DNA of 64,000 bases from Spongospora subterranea f. sp. subterranea (GCA_049724395.1 JAUGWO010000051.1:1-64000); one strand, 5' to 3'. Shown: positions 20,889 to 31,319, counted from the first letter of the stretch. A program made the numbers and translations. Notes: generated by a model from the sequence alone, not told the origin.

Positions 20889-21620
20889 TCAAAGCGCCAT
20901 TCCTTGTGACTGGTCTTGAACCAAGGAATACTCACTGGTTTTTGATCCCGACGACAGCCCCTCGCTGCTGCTCCAGAATATGGACAGACTGACTTTTGTT
21001 TGATGGTAGAAGAGCGACGCCATCACGGTGGCAATCCAATAGGGAGATAAATTCGTTTCGCGGTCAACCGTCTGCATGAGATCTTTGATCGGACCTTGGA
21101 CGGCATTAACCTCAAGAATGCTACCAGCATCGTACCGATTGGCGATTATGACAACTTCTTTGCAAACACCAATTCCTTTCTGATAAAGATCATCACAGAG
21201 ACTGGTTACCAGTTCCTTTGGTGGGAGCACGCTGTGGAAGTCAGCCTTAATCAGATTACACTGGACCACAAATTCATCAAAGCAAGTGTTCCTCGAAAAC
21301 ACATCCTGAAATGGTATTATGACGATGGGCGACTCCTCACCCCAAAACCGGCAACGCACATCAAGTTGTTCTAGGTTGTCGATGGGCAACTCTCCAAAAC
21401 CCAATGCGGTTGGAGCATTATCATGATCGATATAATTAGTGACTTGCGCCAGGAAATCAGTGAAATCCCATTGGATGTCCTCCCATTGGGGTGATACGAC
21501 CTGGGGTGTCGGATCCTCAGGAATTGAAGGTGCAAGACCACTGGGATCAAGAGGATGAACAAAAGAGTAAGCAATGGGCAATAATGAGAGAAGGAAAAGA
21601 GATCCACCGATGTGCGACAT
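20889..21620 (-). CDS. Predicted secreted protein, family unknown
   Basis: The ORF is open from 21698, but the second in-frame ATG at 21620 is preferred because it starts a classical signal peptide: MSHIGG, then a Leu/Ile-rich core SLFLLSLLPIAYSF, ending near residue 20. The mature protein is about 220 aa and acidic. It contains five Cys (contexts RCRFW, NTCFDEF, QCNLI, SLCDD, GVCKE) and no further membrane segment. It is intact and intronless, with no recognisable domain. It sits alone between a repeat region and a TE relic. It could be a secreted enzyme fragment or an effector-like protein; the sequence alone does not decide. Confidence 0.6.
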   Translation of the reverse strand: MSHIGGSLFLLSLLPIAYSFVHPLDPSGLAPSIPEDPTPQVVSPQWEDIQWDFTDFLAQVTNYIDHDNAPTALGFGELPIDNLEQLDVRCRFWGEESPIVIIPFQDVFSRNTCFDEFVVQCNLIKADFHSVLPPKELVTSLCDDLYQKGIGVCKEVVIIANRYDAGSILEVNAVQGPIKDLMQTVDRETNLSPYWIATVMASLFYHQTKVSLSIFWSSSEGLSSGSKTSEYSLVQDQSQGMAL

Positions 21621-21737
21621 TTGAGATAGTATCGTTATGAAGGCGTTTTGACCTGAACCGTTCGCGGACACGGGGACTCCGGCACGGACTTTTACCAATC
21701 TGAGATTATTTACGGGCGGTTATATTTCACTCCGCAC

Positions 21738-21877
21738 TAACTGGCCGTAGTTTCTTGGCCAGTTAGTGTGGCCAGTGTTTTCTGTAGGACGCTGGTAGGG
21801 TGTAAGTTAACCGGCCGCATTCACTGGCCTGATTGATCAAAATAGGCCAGCGATTGCGGCCAGTTAATTCACACCCT
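21738..21877. repeat. Two adjacent hairpins built from a TAACTGGCC motif
   Basis: 21738-21769 folds actaactggcc against ggccagttagt. 21797-21877 folds a 34-bp arm beginning agggtgtaagttaaccggcc against its near-perfect complement ending ttaattcacaccct, with a 13-bp loop. Both stems reuse the motif TTAACTGGCC, and single copies continue to about 21910. It resembles a small foldback MITE. 21910-22200 has no gene. Confidence 0.75.
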
Positions 21878-22215
21878 AACTAGGGTGTGACAGAATTCAC
21901 TGGCCGCACTAGCTAGCCATAACCTGCAAAATTGCTTAGAAACTGGTCCATAGTGATTCTTAACTCTTTTGTCTACAGAGCTGATCCAGTTTCTCACATA
22001 ATGCAGCGACGAACACCGTTAATTCACATAACAGGCCGGCCACATTTCAATGCTAGCTGCTATGTGGAAGGCAGCTTCGAAAGCTGTCGTCCCTCCCATT
22101 ACGTTTTCTAATTACAAAGGGAAAACTATCACAACTTCTTCATTTTTTGCTTAAAATGGTTCAAGCGGGGCACATCCTATCAAGCGGCTGTCAGAAATGC
22201 ATTCTTCTCATTGTA

Positions 22216-22722
22216 TTAAATCTTAACATAGAACACATAATAAGAGAGACCACGGCTTTCGACTTTGCCTTCCACATAACAGGCTCTGCCGTCGTTCTCC
22301 AGGTCGTTGTAATAATACCAACCAGGAATTTTGACGGTTTCTTGAAACAAGATGTGGGCATAAAAATGTGAACCTGTGTCCGGTGTGGATGAGATGCGAT
22401 CAACAAGACGCCAGTGCAACCCGTTAGCAGCAACTTGTTCATTTGTGGCGAGTTTAGGCCCGACGAACCACAAAACGGGTCGTTGAGATGGGAAAACTAA
22501 AACTCTCTCTGGTTTTATTATTAGCGTAACTCCGCAATTATTTAGATGCGCATACTGCTTCAATCGGGCGTCACACTGCCCTCCTCCGAAAAGTACGGCG
22601 ATTTTTACTGGGACTGGGACTGACGAGACATTCCAGCATTTCCTTAGCAAAAGGAATATTCTTGGATAGAATCTGTCGAATATGAACATGGCATTCCTTA
22701 TAAAGATGGGAAACCTTTCCAT
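22216..22722 (-). pseudogene. USP-like deubiquitinase C-terminal fragment
   Basis: The C-terminal third of this 168-aa frame reads GSHFYAHILFQ, GWYYYNDL and LSYYVFYVKI. This has the shape of the USP/UCH His box and following strands (GH-Y-x-A, W-Y-x-(F/Y)-N-D, A-Y-x-L-x-Y). The Cys box and the rest of the peptidase are absent. The N-terminal third overlaps the end of the Ty3 frame and is probably a shadow. A second, unrelated copy of a USP-like tail occurs at 36487-37209, so USP-like genes seem to travel with repeats here. Confidence 0.45.
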
Positions 22723-23481
22723 TTTGTTAACACCTCCCAGGCTTTCAAATCGTTGTTGAACCGACTATCTACCAGCGCTTCGATCTCGAATCCGGCTCCG
22801 TCATGAACGACTTGCTGAAGTACTTCTTCAGTAACGTGCAGAGTTGAATCACAATAAAAACGGAGCCTGCTGCAATGAATTTCTGAGGCAATCTTGGTTA
22901 TCAAGTTCTCAACTTTGAAGATGTAATCTGATACAATACCGATAATTTGATGAGGCCCAAACCCAACGAGTCGACAATTTAGAGCCGGTATAGTGAGTAG
23001 TGTTAGCAACTAAAACATAATCACCTAAGGCAAACTGGGCAATATAGCCCGTCGTCGAACGTTTGTAACTTCTCTGCGTAAATGCGCTGGTGCTCGATGT
23101 CATTATGCATGAATTTCATTCGACCGATGCAGCGTGTCAACTAGGTCGGCCAGAGCTTGCGAGGAAAAAGGGTTCTTGAGAAACGTGACAGCACACAGGC
23201 ATGACAAATAGCATCAAGAGGGGAACTTGGATTCATTCCAGTGAATAGCGAATTGCGGCTGGGGTGAACTTAGGTTGATAATTATTCAAAAGAAACGAAT
23301 CAATGGAAGAAGAGAAGGCCACCTGGGTGGTGATTTCCGAAATATCGAATGAAGCCATCTCATAACTAGGCAAATGATGGAACATTAAGGCGTGCGGTAG
23401 GCCCATTGGATCGCGCCGAAGAACACCGGCATGTAACGGTATTTGGCATGTAACGAAAGACCAGTTCGCGCAAGACATCAT
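22640..23481 (-). pseudogene. Ty3 integrase C-terminus and chromodomain
   Basis: Reading right to left: 22909-23103 has FALGDYVLVANT, then SKLSTRW. 22698-23009 has IHCSRLRFYCDSTLHVTEE and a chromodomain-like stretch (FEIEALVDSRFNNDLKAWEV, then TKWKGFPS). The pattern GDYVLVA, H-x-x-RLRFY-D, chromodomain is that of oomycete-type Ty3 polyproteins. 23233-23481 is a further upstream frame of unclear identity. Frames are shifted, so this is a dead 3' fragment. Confidence 0.65.
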
Positions 23482-23489
23482 TGATACAG

Positions 23490-24230
23490 CAACTGGCCGA
23501 AGTCACTGCGGCAACATGGTGGCGACGACTCTACAACAGGGAACTGCTGGTAATGTTAACTTGTATCTAATTGACACCGTTTGTTTTATTCTCCCACAGA
23601 AACGGTGGATAACCTGAACAGTTTTGTTGCCGTTACAAAACCCGAGGGGAAGGCCAATTGGAAACAGCAGTCAAAAGCTGTTCTTGTCGTTCATCAAATG
23701 CCATACTTTATGTCGAGAAGAAAGGACGGGACGCGATCTTCAGAGATCATATGCCCGACCCAAGAAAGTGGCAGCTGATTGCCACCCTAAAGTAAGTAAT
23801 ACGCATTTAATGGATTTTTTAAAATGTTTAAAGGCCTGTAATTGGTTGGAGTCGTTTGCAATAAAGAAAAGAAGTGGAAGGAGCTGGAGAGAGGTGGGTA
23901 CAGAAGAAAGCTCTAACCATGGCACATCGCAGAGGACTTTCAACGTAATCCATGCAGCCCCAAACATACCTGATAAAGCTCTGCTTACACATGATAAGGT
24001 CTTTGCGCCCGAAACCCCTTCCTTGTGTTGGCACCGATAAAATTGAAAAGATCATCAAAACTAAACCGAAAATTCAATGCGAAATTGACGAAATAAAATT
24101 AGCTTCCACCATTATAAATGCTGATACTTCACAAAAAATGATTGTAGATGTTATTCAATAAAAATGAATCAGGCCAGGAAAACAGAAGATCGACCCGGTA
24201 ATGCCGGAAAGCTAAAAAGTCAAATGCCCA
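23490..24230. other. Unassigned region before the LINE
   Basis: Plus frames at 23581-23778 and 23624-24040 are open but unrecognised. A possible splice donor (aagtaag) is at about 23791. A short plus frame ending at 24161, rich in Lys and Ile, may belong to the 5' UTR or ORF1 of the LINE. Confidence 0.3.
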
Positions 24231-24234
24231 ACGA

Positions 24235-25068
24235 ATGCAAAGACCTGACAGTACGAACAAAGAAAAAAGAAGAAACGAACTGCAACGAGAAATTCGGAAC
24301 GGTCTCCACCCTACTTGTGTCATGGAAATATACAGCAAAACATACAAATTTAAAGACGTTCTGGGGATAGGAAACTGTGCATTGGAAGCGATCCGAACAA
24401 CAGGGCTCATTCCTAACACATCTGTACAACGTTTGAGAACGGACATCTGTCAATACGCCAGAAATATACAGCAAGGGCGGACTATAGCACAGGCCATATT
24501 GAACTATGCAGGATCATTGCCAAATCAAGACGATCTCTCACTGGATGTATACCTCGACATAATGCAAAGAGATTGTCAATGGGCTGGACTATTTGAGCTA
24601 ACAATTGCGTCATTTATGCTCAAAATCAACATCATCATAATAAGTCATTCAACGAAACCATTCAGCACAAATATCCAAAAATGGATTGATAACTCCTTTC
24701 CAAAGCTTCGAGATGCCTCGGAATGGAATACGACAATACACCTATTGCATCATAAACAGGGAAATCCATTGAACCAAATGGAACACAGCAGGCTCAACCA
24801 CTATGCAACTTTAATCCCGATAAATATCGACGTCCGAAACGCAAAATTGACTGAGATGATGACAGAAGCACAATGTGAACAGTACATCTCTCAATACAAA
24901 GAGAATGCCACTACTGATAACGTCACACAAAAAGCAGACGCAGCTACCGAAGAACACAGCAAATATACTCAAATTTTATTCACAAAAACGATGGAACACC
25001 AAACAGTGACTGTAAGGAACTCTCCTGTGGTGCAGGTTAAAACAGGGCCTGATACCAACAGAAACTGA
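24235..25068 (+). CDS. OTU-like cysteine protease in LINE ORF1
   Basis: This 277-aa intact frame has an OTU-type arrangement: GIGNCALEAI with nucleophile C48, a WAGLFEL helix (about 116-122) before a hydrophobic strand (INIIII), and the His motif NHYATLIPI with H189. The usual Asp of the DGNC motif is Ile here (GIGNC). OTU enzymes cleave ubiquitin chains, and OTU domains are known in some LINEs and Ty elements. The C-terminal 70 residues are polar. The first ATG may not be the true start (M30 directly precedes the domain). It is followed after 7 bp by a second small ORF. Confidence 0.65.
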   Translation: MQRPDSTNKEKRRNELQREIRNGLHPTCVMEIYSKTYKFKDVLGIGNCALEAIRTTGLIPNTSVQRLRTDICQYARNIQQGRTIAQAILNYAGSLPNQDDLSLDVYLDIMQRDCQWAGLFELTIASFMLKINIIIISHSTKPFSTNIQKWIDNSFPKLRDASEWNTTIHLLHHKQGNPLNQMEHSRLNHYATLIPINIDVRNAKLTEMMTEAQCEQYISQYKENATTDNVTQKADAATEEHSKYTQILFTKTMEHQTVTVRNSPVVQVKTGPDTNRN

Positions 25069-25075
25069 TAATAGA

Positions 25076-25309
25076 ATGAAAAACACGAACAAAATCAGTC
25101 TCACACCCAATAGAAGCAACAAACGACTCTTTCCATTCTGCACTGAGGATGACAAACATGCCAGGGTCCATGAATTCAAACTGAAAAGATTTAAGCCAAA
25201 ACGAACAAATAAGCAAGTCTTGGAAACTGAGAAGGAAATTCAAGGCCATAACTCCAAAAGGAGACACCCCAATGAAAACGAGCCCGAATGCCCGAATGCA
25301 GCCACATGA
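25076..25309 (+). CDS. Small basic ORF of the LINE
   Basis: This 77-aa frame is strongly basic (KLKRFKPKRTNKQ; NSKRRHP). It lies between the OTU ORF and ORF2. Its stop TGA (25307-25309) overlaps the ORF2 ATG (25306-25308) as ATGA, the arrangement used for termination-reinitiation in several LINEs. A role in RNA binding is possible from charge alone. Confidence 0.45.
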   Translation: MKNTNKISLTPNRSNKRLFPFCTEDDKHARVHEFKLKRFKPKRTNKQVLETEKEIQGHNSKRRHPNENEPECPNAAT

Positions 25310-25439
25310 CAAATATCCCATCAATGTGAGAAGAGGTCAGACTACCAGGGTGCGTACCGGTCGTGTTCGCGGCCCGTCTGCCGTCGTTGGTTGGGCTCGT
25401 GTCGACCATGGATATCAGCAGACCGATTCGAAGGTTATC

Positions 25440-25811
25440 GGCACAATTGTCAAGTGAGTATTGATTGGTAGCGAAGCGATGCGCCGGCGATCAGTACAGA
25501 CGGGTCAGCCGGCACTAGTTGGTTGGTAAGCAAGCGGCTTCCTGCTTGGTTGGTGAGCAAGCGGCGGAATGCAGCCGATAGGCGGCCTAGACCTTAACTC
25601 TAGGTCTAATAAATACTCACTCGACAAATTAGTCCTTCAATCTTAGGTTCAACGATGCCTGATAGTTCTGATGCATCTGTTTCGGTTTCTCATTGATTAG
25701 ATCTAGAGTTAAGGTCTAGACCGCCTATCGGCTGCATTCCGCCGCTTGCACACCAACCAACTAGTGCCGGCTGACCCGTCTGTACTGATCGCCGGCGCAT
25801 CGTTTCGTTAA
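25440..25811. repeat. Inverted LTR pair at the Copia 3' end
   Basis: 25474-25624 carries the LTR in plus orientation (tagcgaagcgatgcgcc to aatactcactcgaca). 25692-25811 carries it in minus orientation (ctctagatc side to TGTTAACGAAACG). They face each other across about 67 bp of unrelated sequence (aattagtccttcaatctta and onward). 25440-25462 is a further minus-oriented LTR tail leading into gag. Confidence 0.85.
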
Positions 25812-25997
25812 CATCCCGCCCGAGGTGCCGGCGATGAATGTTGTCGCCACGAACACGTTTCGAAGACGTGCGAATAACTCCGGCGCCAACGCCTTTGTCA
25901 ACGAATTTGCTAACATTTGGCTGCTAGGATAATACTCCAACTTGATCGTGCCATCAGCTATCTTGCCCCTGTATAGTGAAAGCGAACGTCGATATGT

Positions 25998-27155
25998 TTA
26001 GACCTGCGTGAAGTCTGGCCGTTCTCTGCTAGAGCGATCGTGGACTGGTTGTCTTGAAAGATTACAGTCGGCTCCTCTTGCAATGCACCAACAAATTTCA
26101 TGAGGCCGCGCAGCCATGTGGCTTCCTTGGAGGTTAACCAACTTAATGCTCTGTGGACTTAGAGGAAGAGGAACCCTGACGTCGATCTTCTTGTCGCCGT
26201 GCATCCTGCGAAATTGGCGTCTGCGTACGCTACCAAAGGTTGGCCGTCGCTCCCGCCGAATTCTAGGCCGATGTTGATTGTCGCTGGGAGGTATCGCATG
26301 AGTCTCTTGACCGCAAATGTCGTCGGGATTGCTTGCGAAACGTGACGCAAAGCCAACACCAAACGAAAGATCAGGCCTCGTGCCCATCGCCAGGTACATC
26401 AGCGATCCAACTGCTTGCGAATACGGAAAGTCAGCTGCTGGCCCTTCGAATCTGAACCTCCAGGTTCGTGCCAGGCGCGACCGGGCATGTGATAGGACGA
26501 CAGTCCGCCATTCTAATCGCTCTAAGACCTTCTTTGCATACGCTGATTGGCTCAGCTTTATCAGCTTCTGCTTTCTGTTGCGCTCGACCTTGAGTCCCAG
26601 AACATAACTGACGTCGCCCATCGGCTTCATAGAAAACTTGTTTCGCAGAGACTTCTCCAACTCGGTAATCTGGCTCGTCGACTTGGATTCTATGATTATA
26701 TCGTCGACATAGATCGCAACAATGACCAGTAAACCGTCGAGGTAACGCCTGTACACGCACGGGTCCTGGTTCGAGCTGATGAATCCCATTTCCCGTAGTT
26801 CCTTGTCGATCATCTTCCACCACACACACCCGGCTTGCTTCAAGACATATATCGCCTTGTGCAGCTTGCAGACGAGCGCTTCGCCGTTCGGTCCCTTCTC
26901 CTGGAAGCCCTCAGGTTGCTGCAGGTAGATGTCTTCGTCCAATCGTCCATAGAGGAACGCTGAATCGACAACTAGTTGCTTGACCTCCATGCCCTCCCGA
27001 GCCGCGATCGCCAGGATGGTCCTGAGCGACGACAAAGACACCACGGGCGACGTCGTCTCTGTGAAGTCGACTCCCGGTCTCTGGCTGAACCCCCGCGCCA
27101 CGTACCTCGCCTTATGCCGCTGGACGTTCCCGGCAGCATCGGTCTTCGTTTTAAA
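25998..27155 (-). pseudogene. Copia reverse transcriptase and RNase H
   Basis: It reads KARYVARGFSQRPGVDF, then QLVVDSAFLYGRLDEDIYLQQPEG, KLHKAIYVLKQAG, DPCVYRRY and AIYVDDIIIES (YVDD catalytic pair). RNase H follows with a frame shift: PLVAYADANFAGC (26159-26362) and, near 26030, DNQSTIALAEN. RT converts element RNA to DNA; this copy is frameshifted in RNase H. Confidence 0.9.
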
Positions 27156-27158
27156 GCA

Positions 27159-28643
27159 TTAGTTCCCGCTCACGGTCGTCCGTCCAGCGGGTACAGGCAC
27201 TAAAATCCAGTTGGCGTTCCTTTTAAGTGCCTCGTACTCATCGACCATGGCTTGTCGCCAGCTTGTCGACGCCAAGGCCTCCGATGCGGATCCTGGCTCC
27301 GTCTCGCTCGTCTGAGCGCTTAATGCCCACTCGTCCATGAACCTGACAGGGGGCTTTCGGTCTCGTTTCCCTGTAATTTCCATTGGCGCCTCGCCCGCGA
27401 CTTCCTCCTTCGCCGACGCTTCAGCAGATCCGCGTTCCTCATCCGTCGGCTCCTTCTTGGCGTCTGTGCTTTGACTTGGCATGCTGACGCTTCTCTCAGA
27501 CGGAGTCTCGAGTTCGTCCTTAGTCCAGGTTGGTGGCCGCGTCGCCGCGCCGCCCGAGCTAATCGCGATCTTACCAACGATTGCATCCCGAGAAATGAAC
27601 CTTTTCTTCGTCGCGATCCGCTCAAAGACGCCAGCCCTGGCGCCGTCAGCGTATCCGAGAAAGATGCAGTCCTGGGATTTCTCGTCCAGTTTTCCTCTCA
27701 GCTCATCAGGTACGTGGACTTGTGCTTTGGCTCCGAACAGTGGAAGCTGGATAAGGTCCGGCTTCTTCGCACAGAGCATCTCGTATGGGGACGCCATCTT
27801 GTCATTGCTCGACGTAGGCGTCCGGTTTCTTATGTAGGCCGCCATGGCAGTCGCGTGCTGCCAGTATTCGTGCTTTAGTCCGACATCAATCATCAAGCAT
27901 CGGGCCATCTCCATGATCGTGCGGTTCAGTCTCTCGGCACGTCCGTTTTGCTGGGGCGTTCTGGGCGCCGTTCGCTCCCACTTAATCCCATGCTGCTTCA
28001 GATACTGCAGCGCCTGATTATTGGAATATTCACCACCACCGTCCGTTCTCAAGCATTTGATCTTCACACCGTGTCGGCGTTCGAATGCTGCTCCAAAAGT
28101 CTTAAAGGCTTGGAGCTGCTCCGATTTTGCCTTCAAGAAGCTCAGATGGGTCCATCCTGAGAAATCATCAAGGTAAGTAACCAGGTACAGGCTTCCTTGC
28201 AGCGACTTAGTTCTCATGGGTCCACATAGGTCGCTATGGATGAGGTCCCCCGGATTCTCGCTTCTGTGACCAGATTTCTTCGGTATGGCCGCTCTCGCCA
28301 TCTTCCCTTTCATGCACGTCTGACAGGACTCGTCAGGAATGTGATCTTCGCTCTTCAGCGGCGGCAGGATCCCCGCCCTGCTCATCGCGGTGATCGCCTT
28401 GAAGTTGGTATGCCCGCAGCGCCGGTGGAAGTCGACGATGTTAGCTTGCTCGCAATCCTCCGTCGCCGTCGCCGCCATAACCCTGAATACACCGCCATGC
28501 TTTCCGACCGTTATCGCGACTCGATCGTCCTTCATTACCCTGCACAGCCCGTTCTCGATCATGACTCTCACTTCTGGGGTCGACGATGCTGACAGCAGGT
28601 TCTCTTGGAGACCGGAGACGTAAAGGACGTTCTTCAATGTCAC
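27159..28643 (-). pseudogene. Copia integrase
   Basis: This 494-aa frame has a GAG-pre-integrase zinc region (HRRCGHTNF, then CQTCMKGKM), and the catalytic core with HSDLCGPM (first Asp), RTDGGGEYSN (second Asp) and TPQQNGRAERLNRT (Glu). Then come AYIRNRTPTS and the usual FGAKAQVHVP and FLGYADGA modules. The C-terminal region is acidic. A stop separates it from RT, which continues in the same frame at 27155. Confidence 0.9.
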
Positions 28644-28830
28644 ATCCGGCGAGGATCACGGCCCGCCCCTTGTGGGTCGCCGTCAGTCTTCTTCCGTCTC
28701 CGAGCACCACGTCGATATGGTCCTCCACTGGCTAGGGGTCAATCAATGTCTTCATCGAGCCGACCATATGCTTGGATGCCCCACTGTCCAAGATCCAGGA
28801 GTTCTTGGGAGCGACGTTGGGATCGCTCCC
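28640..28830 (-). pseudogene. Copia aspartic protease
   Basis: Minus-strand reading at about 28800 gives SWILDSGASKHMVGSM, the retroviral-type protease motif (D-S-G-A) used by Copia elements, followed by LGDGRRLTATHKGRAVI after a stop. Frames are shifted relative to gag and integrase. Confidence 0.7.
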
Positions 28831-28974
28831 GCCCAATCGGGCCGCAAACAGGAACTCCTCCGTTTGTCGCTTTAGCCGCTAGCTCGTTGTTATTCTTGGA
28901 TTTCGACCGACAATCTTTCGCGAAGTGCCCGATCTTTCCACAGGCGAAGCAGGGGCCCTTCTTCTTCGTTTTCT

Positions 28975-29649
28975 TCTTCGCGGCCGCCTTCATGGCCGTC
29001 TCCGGCTCGGCACTCTTGCATTCGATCGACGTGTGGCCACCAGCTTATTGAAGAGCTCGGCCCGCTGCAGGACGGGCCCGTTCATGATAATCTCGATGAC
29101 GTTGGCGTACCTTTGTGCGCCCATGATTGAGAAGCAGGTGGTCTTCATGAAGACCTCATCCGTGATCTTGGATCCCGTTACCTCATCCAGCTCGTCGGCC
29201 AAGTTCGACAAGTTTGTCAGGTGAGCGTACAGATCCTCGTTTTCCGCCAACTTTGCATGACGAAACTTTTGGGTCAGGATAAGAATCGACTGCCCGCTTC
29301 GTTTGCGATAAAACGCCTTCAAAGCAGACCACGCTTCTCGCGGTGTCTTGGTCTTGTTCACCAAGACGAACTGACTTGACTCCAGTGCAGCTATTAGGAC
29401 TGAGAAGACCTTGTTCTTCGACGCCTCGTCTCCGATATCTTCCGTCAACGACTCCTTGAGGTTGTAGCCTGTCAGGTGTGCCGTAAACCCGAACTCGAAC
29501 GCGCTCCAGTTCTTTCCGTTAAGCTTCTCGCCGGTGTACGCTCGGATGGCGCCTGGGCCCTTAACCTGAGAAGAGGTCAGACTACCAGGGTGCGTACCGG
29601 TCGTGTTCGCGGCCCGTCTGTCGTCGCTGGTTGGGCTCGTGTCGACCAT
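28975..29649 (-). pseudogene. Copia gag
   Basis: It starts at MVDTSPTSDD. It contains a UBN2/retrotransposon-gag region with YTGEKLNGKNWSAFEFGF, AWSALKAFYRK and LAENEDLYAHLTNL, then runs into the adjacent frame (28739-28993), which holds a CCHC zinc knuckle (CFACGKIGHFAKDC). The nucleocapsid knuckle is in a shifted frame. A near-identical 5' gag piece recurs at 25327-25409. Confidence 0.8.
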
Positions 29650-29687
29650 GGATATCAGTAAACCGATTCGAAGGTTATCGGCACAAT

Positions 29688-29851
29688 TGTCAAGTGAGTA
29701 TTTATTAAATCTAGAGTTAAGGTCTAGACCGCCTATCGGCTGCATTCCGACACCGCTTGCACACCAACCAAGCAGGAAGCCGCTTGCTTACCAACCAACT
29801 AGTGCCGGCTGACCCGTCTGTACTGATCGCCGGCGCATCGCTTCGCTAACA
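29688..29851 (-). repeat. Copia 5' LTR
   Basis: This 164-bp LTR reads, on the minus strand, TGTTAGCGAAGCGATG to ACTCACTTGACA. It is followed by the leader and the gag ATG (MVDTSPTSDD, about 29649). Confidence 0.8.
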
Positions 29852-30900
29852 CAATGGTCCAACCAGTTCCAGGATCCGCGCAACCTTGCCAGCATAGACC
29901 GATGCAATCCCGAATTACCCAGTTTTTTAAACCTAATCACAAAACCCACAAAATACTTCTAGGAAACACAGCAACTAAACGCCAACTGGTAACACAACAA
30001 TCAGAAAAACCAATCCCGTTACGATTTTAAACCAGGAAAAAAGCAAACCGTATTACCAACTACTTCAGCACGGAACAAAATACGAGACTCTTTGAGAAAA
30101 AACACACAGGACTAAACCAGATCGCCAATCACGACTATCGAATTGTACAATGGAATGCCGGCCGGCTGACAGAGATTAAGTCTTACGAACTGGCTCGGTT
30201 CACAAACAAACACAAAATCGACGTTATATGCATATCCGAACTTGGCCACAGAAGAAGAATAGCTGGATTCCCTAAATATCACTGCAGCGATACATTCACT
30301 CATCATCAGCAATATTCTGGAGGAAGGCACTGGACATTCAAACAATTAACTGCCTCACAATCAGCAAATTTAAAAAATCGCGAATCAAAACGCAACTACT
30401 AGTTCTGGAAAGCAATGGAACAATTTGCAGATGAACAGAATATGCCAACAATAATTACAGGGGATCTGAACACAAAAGATAAACGATTTGGAAAAAATCA
30501 CGAAGAGCACCACGAATACCTTGACTCTATTTTAATGGAATTCTCCATGATAAATGATGTCAACACACCAGCCAGAGGACAAAACAATTTAGACATCACG
30601 CTTTGCAATCAAACGTTTCTCCCCTTCGTCCAAAGTTGGAAAGCCCACGCTAATTTGAGCAGTGACCATCTGCCAACAACTATCAAAACTACCATCCCAA
30701 CAAGGCGGCAAAAACGCACAAACACGCTGAGAGAACACATCAAAATAATCGATAATGAGAGAACCATGAACACGCTCATGGAGCGAATCACAAACATGAC
30801 CCGCGATCAACTGACTCTAACAAATATTCATAGGACTATAGCAGGGTCGATCCCATCACAAAACTATTCGTTGCAACGCATGTCCCTTCTAAAAGGATGA
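29852..30900 (+). pseudogene. LINE ORF2: PIP-box and endonuclease part
   Basis: ORF2 starts at 25306 and resumes after the insertion at 29852. A motif QSRITQFF (29905-29928) fits the PCNA-interacting consensus Q-x-x-I-x-x-F-F. Endonuclease signatures follow: QWNAGRLTEIKSYELA (about 30150), DVICISELG (30214), TGDLNTKD (30461; the AxGDxN motif) and SSDHLP (30657; catalytic Asp-His). There is a stop near 30040 and a break near 30400 with a deletion, so it is dead. The enzyme would nick target DNA for reverse transcription. Confidence 0.75.
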
Positions 30901-31319
30901 ACTAAAAATCTCATGCAAGCGAAGGAACCGCGCCAAAACAAAATAGCAGCAATCAATGGTGAACAGCACCGAGCTGACCGTATCGAGACAAGGAAACGAA
31001 AGTTACACAAACTAGACACACGTTTCAAAAACCTATTTAAAAAACATAAACACAAACACTTACTCAGACTGGCAAAAGAAGCTAGTAAGGACAATACGGG
31101 AGCAGCAACATGGAAGATGCTGAAAACCCTGATTCCGCAAACAAACAAAATGCATCGTATCTTCGCAACACAAACCAACAATGCAATTGAAGAATTGCAA
31201 ATATCGCAGAAAATTTCAGCGCCATTTATAACTCACTCGATCTCGAGCTATCCAAAGATGAGCGAAGAAAATACAATGAATTGGTCATGGACCTAAAAGG
31301 GCGAAGGGCTTGTAGCCAT

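Larger units (their letters stand above)
25327..29851 (-). mobile_element. Rearranged Copia element with fold-back 3' end
   Basis: A minus-orientation Copia element is inserted in the LINE with target duplication CAATG (25322-25326 and 29852-29856). Order in its own orientation: 5' LTR (29851-29688), gag, protease, integrase, RT, RNase H, polypurine tract (cgggcggga), 3' LTR start (25811), then an unusual tail made of a spacer (25690-25625), an LTR in the opposite orientation (25624-25474), and an LTR tail with leader and gag start ending at 25327. The outer ends are TGTTAG and CTTCTCA. Internal frames carry stops. Confidence 0.85.
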
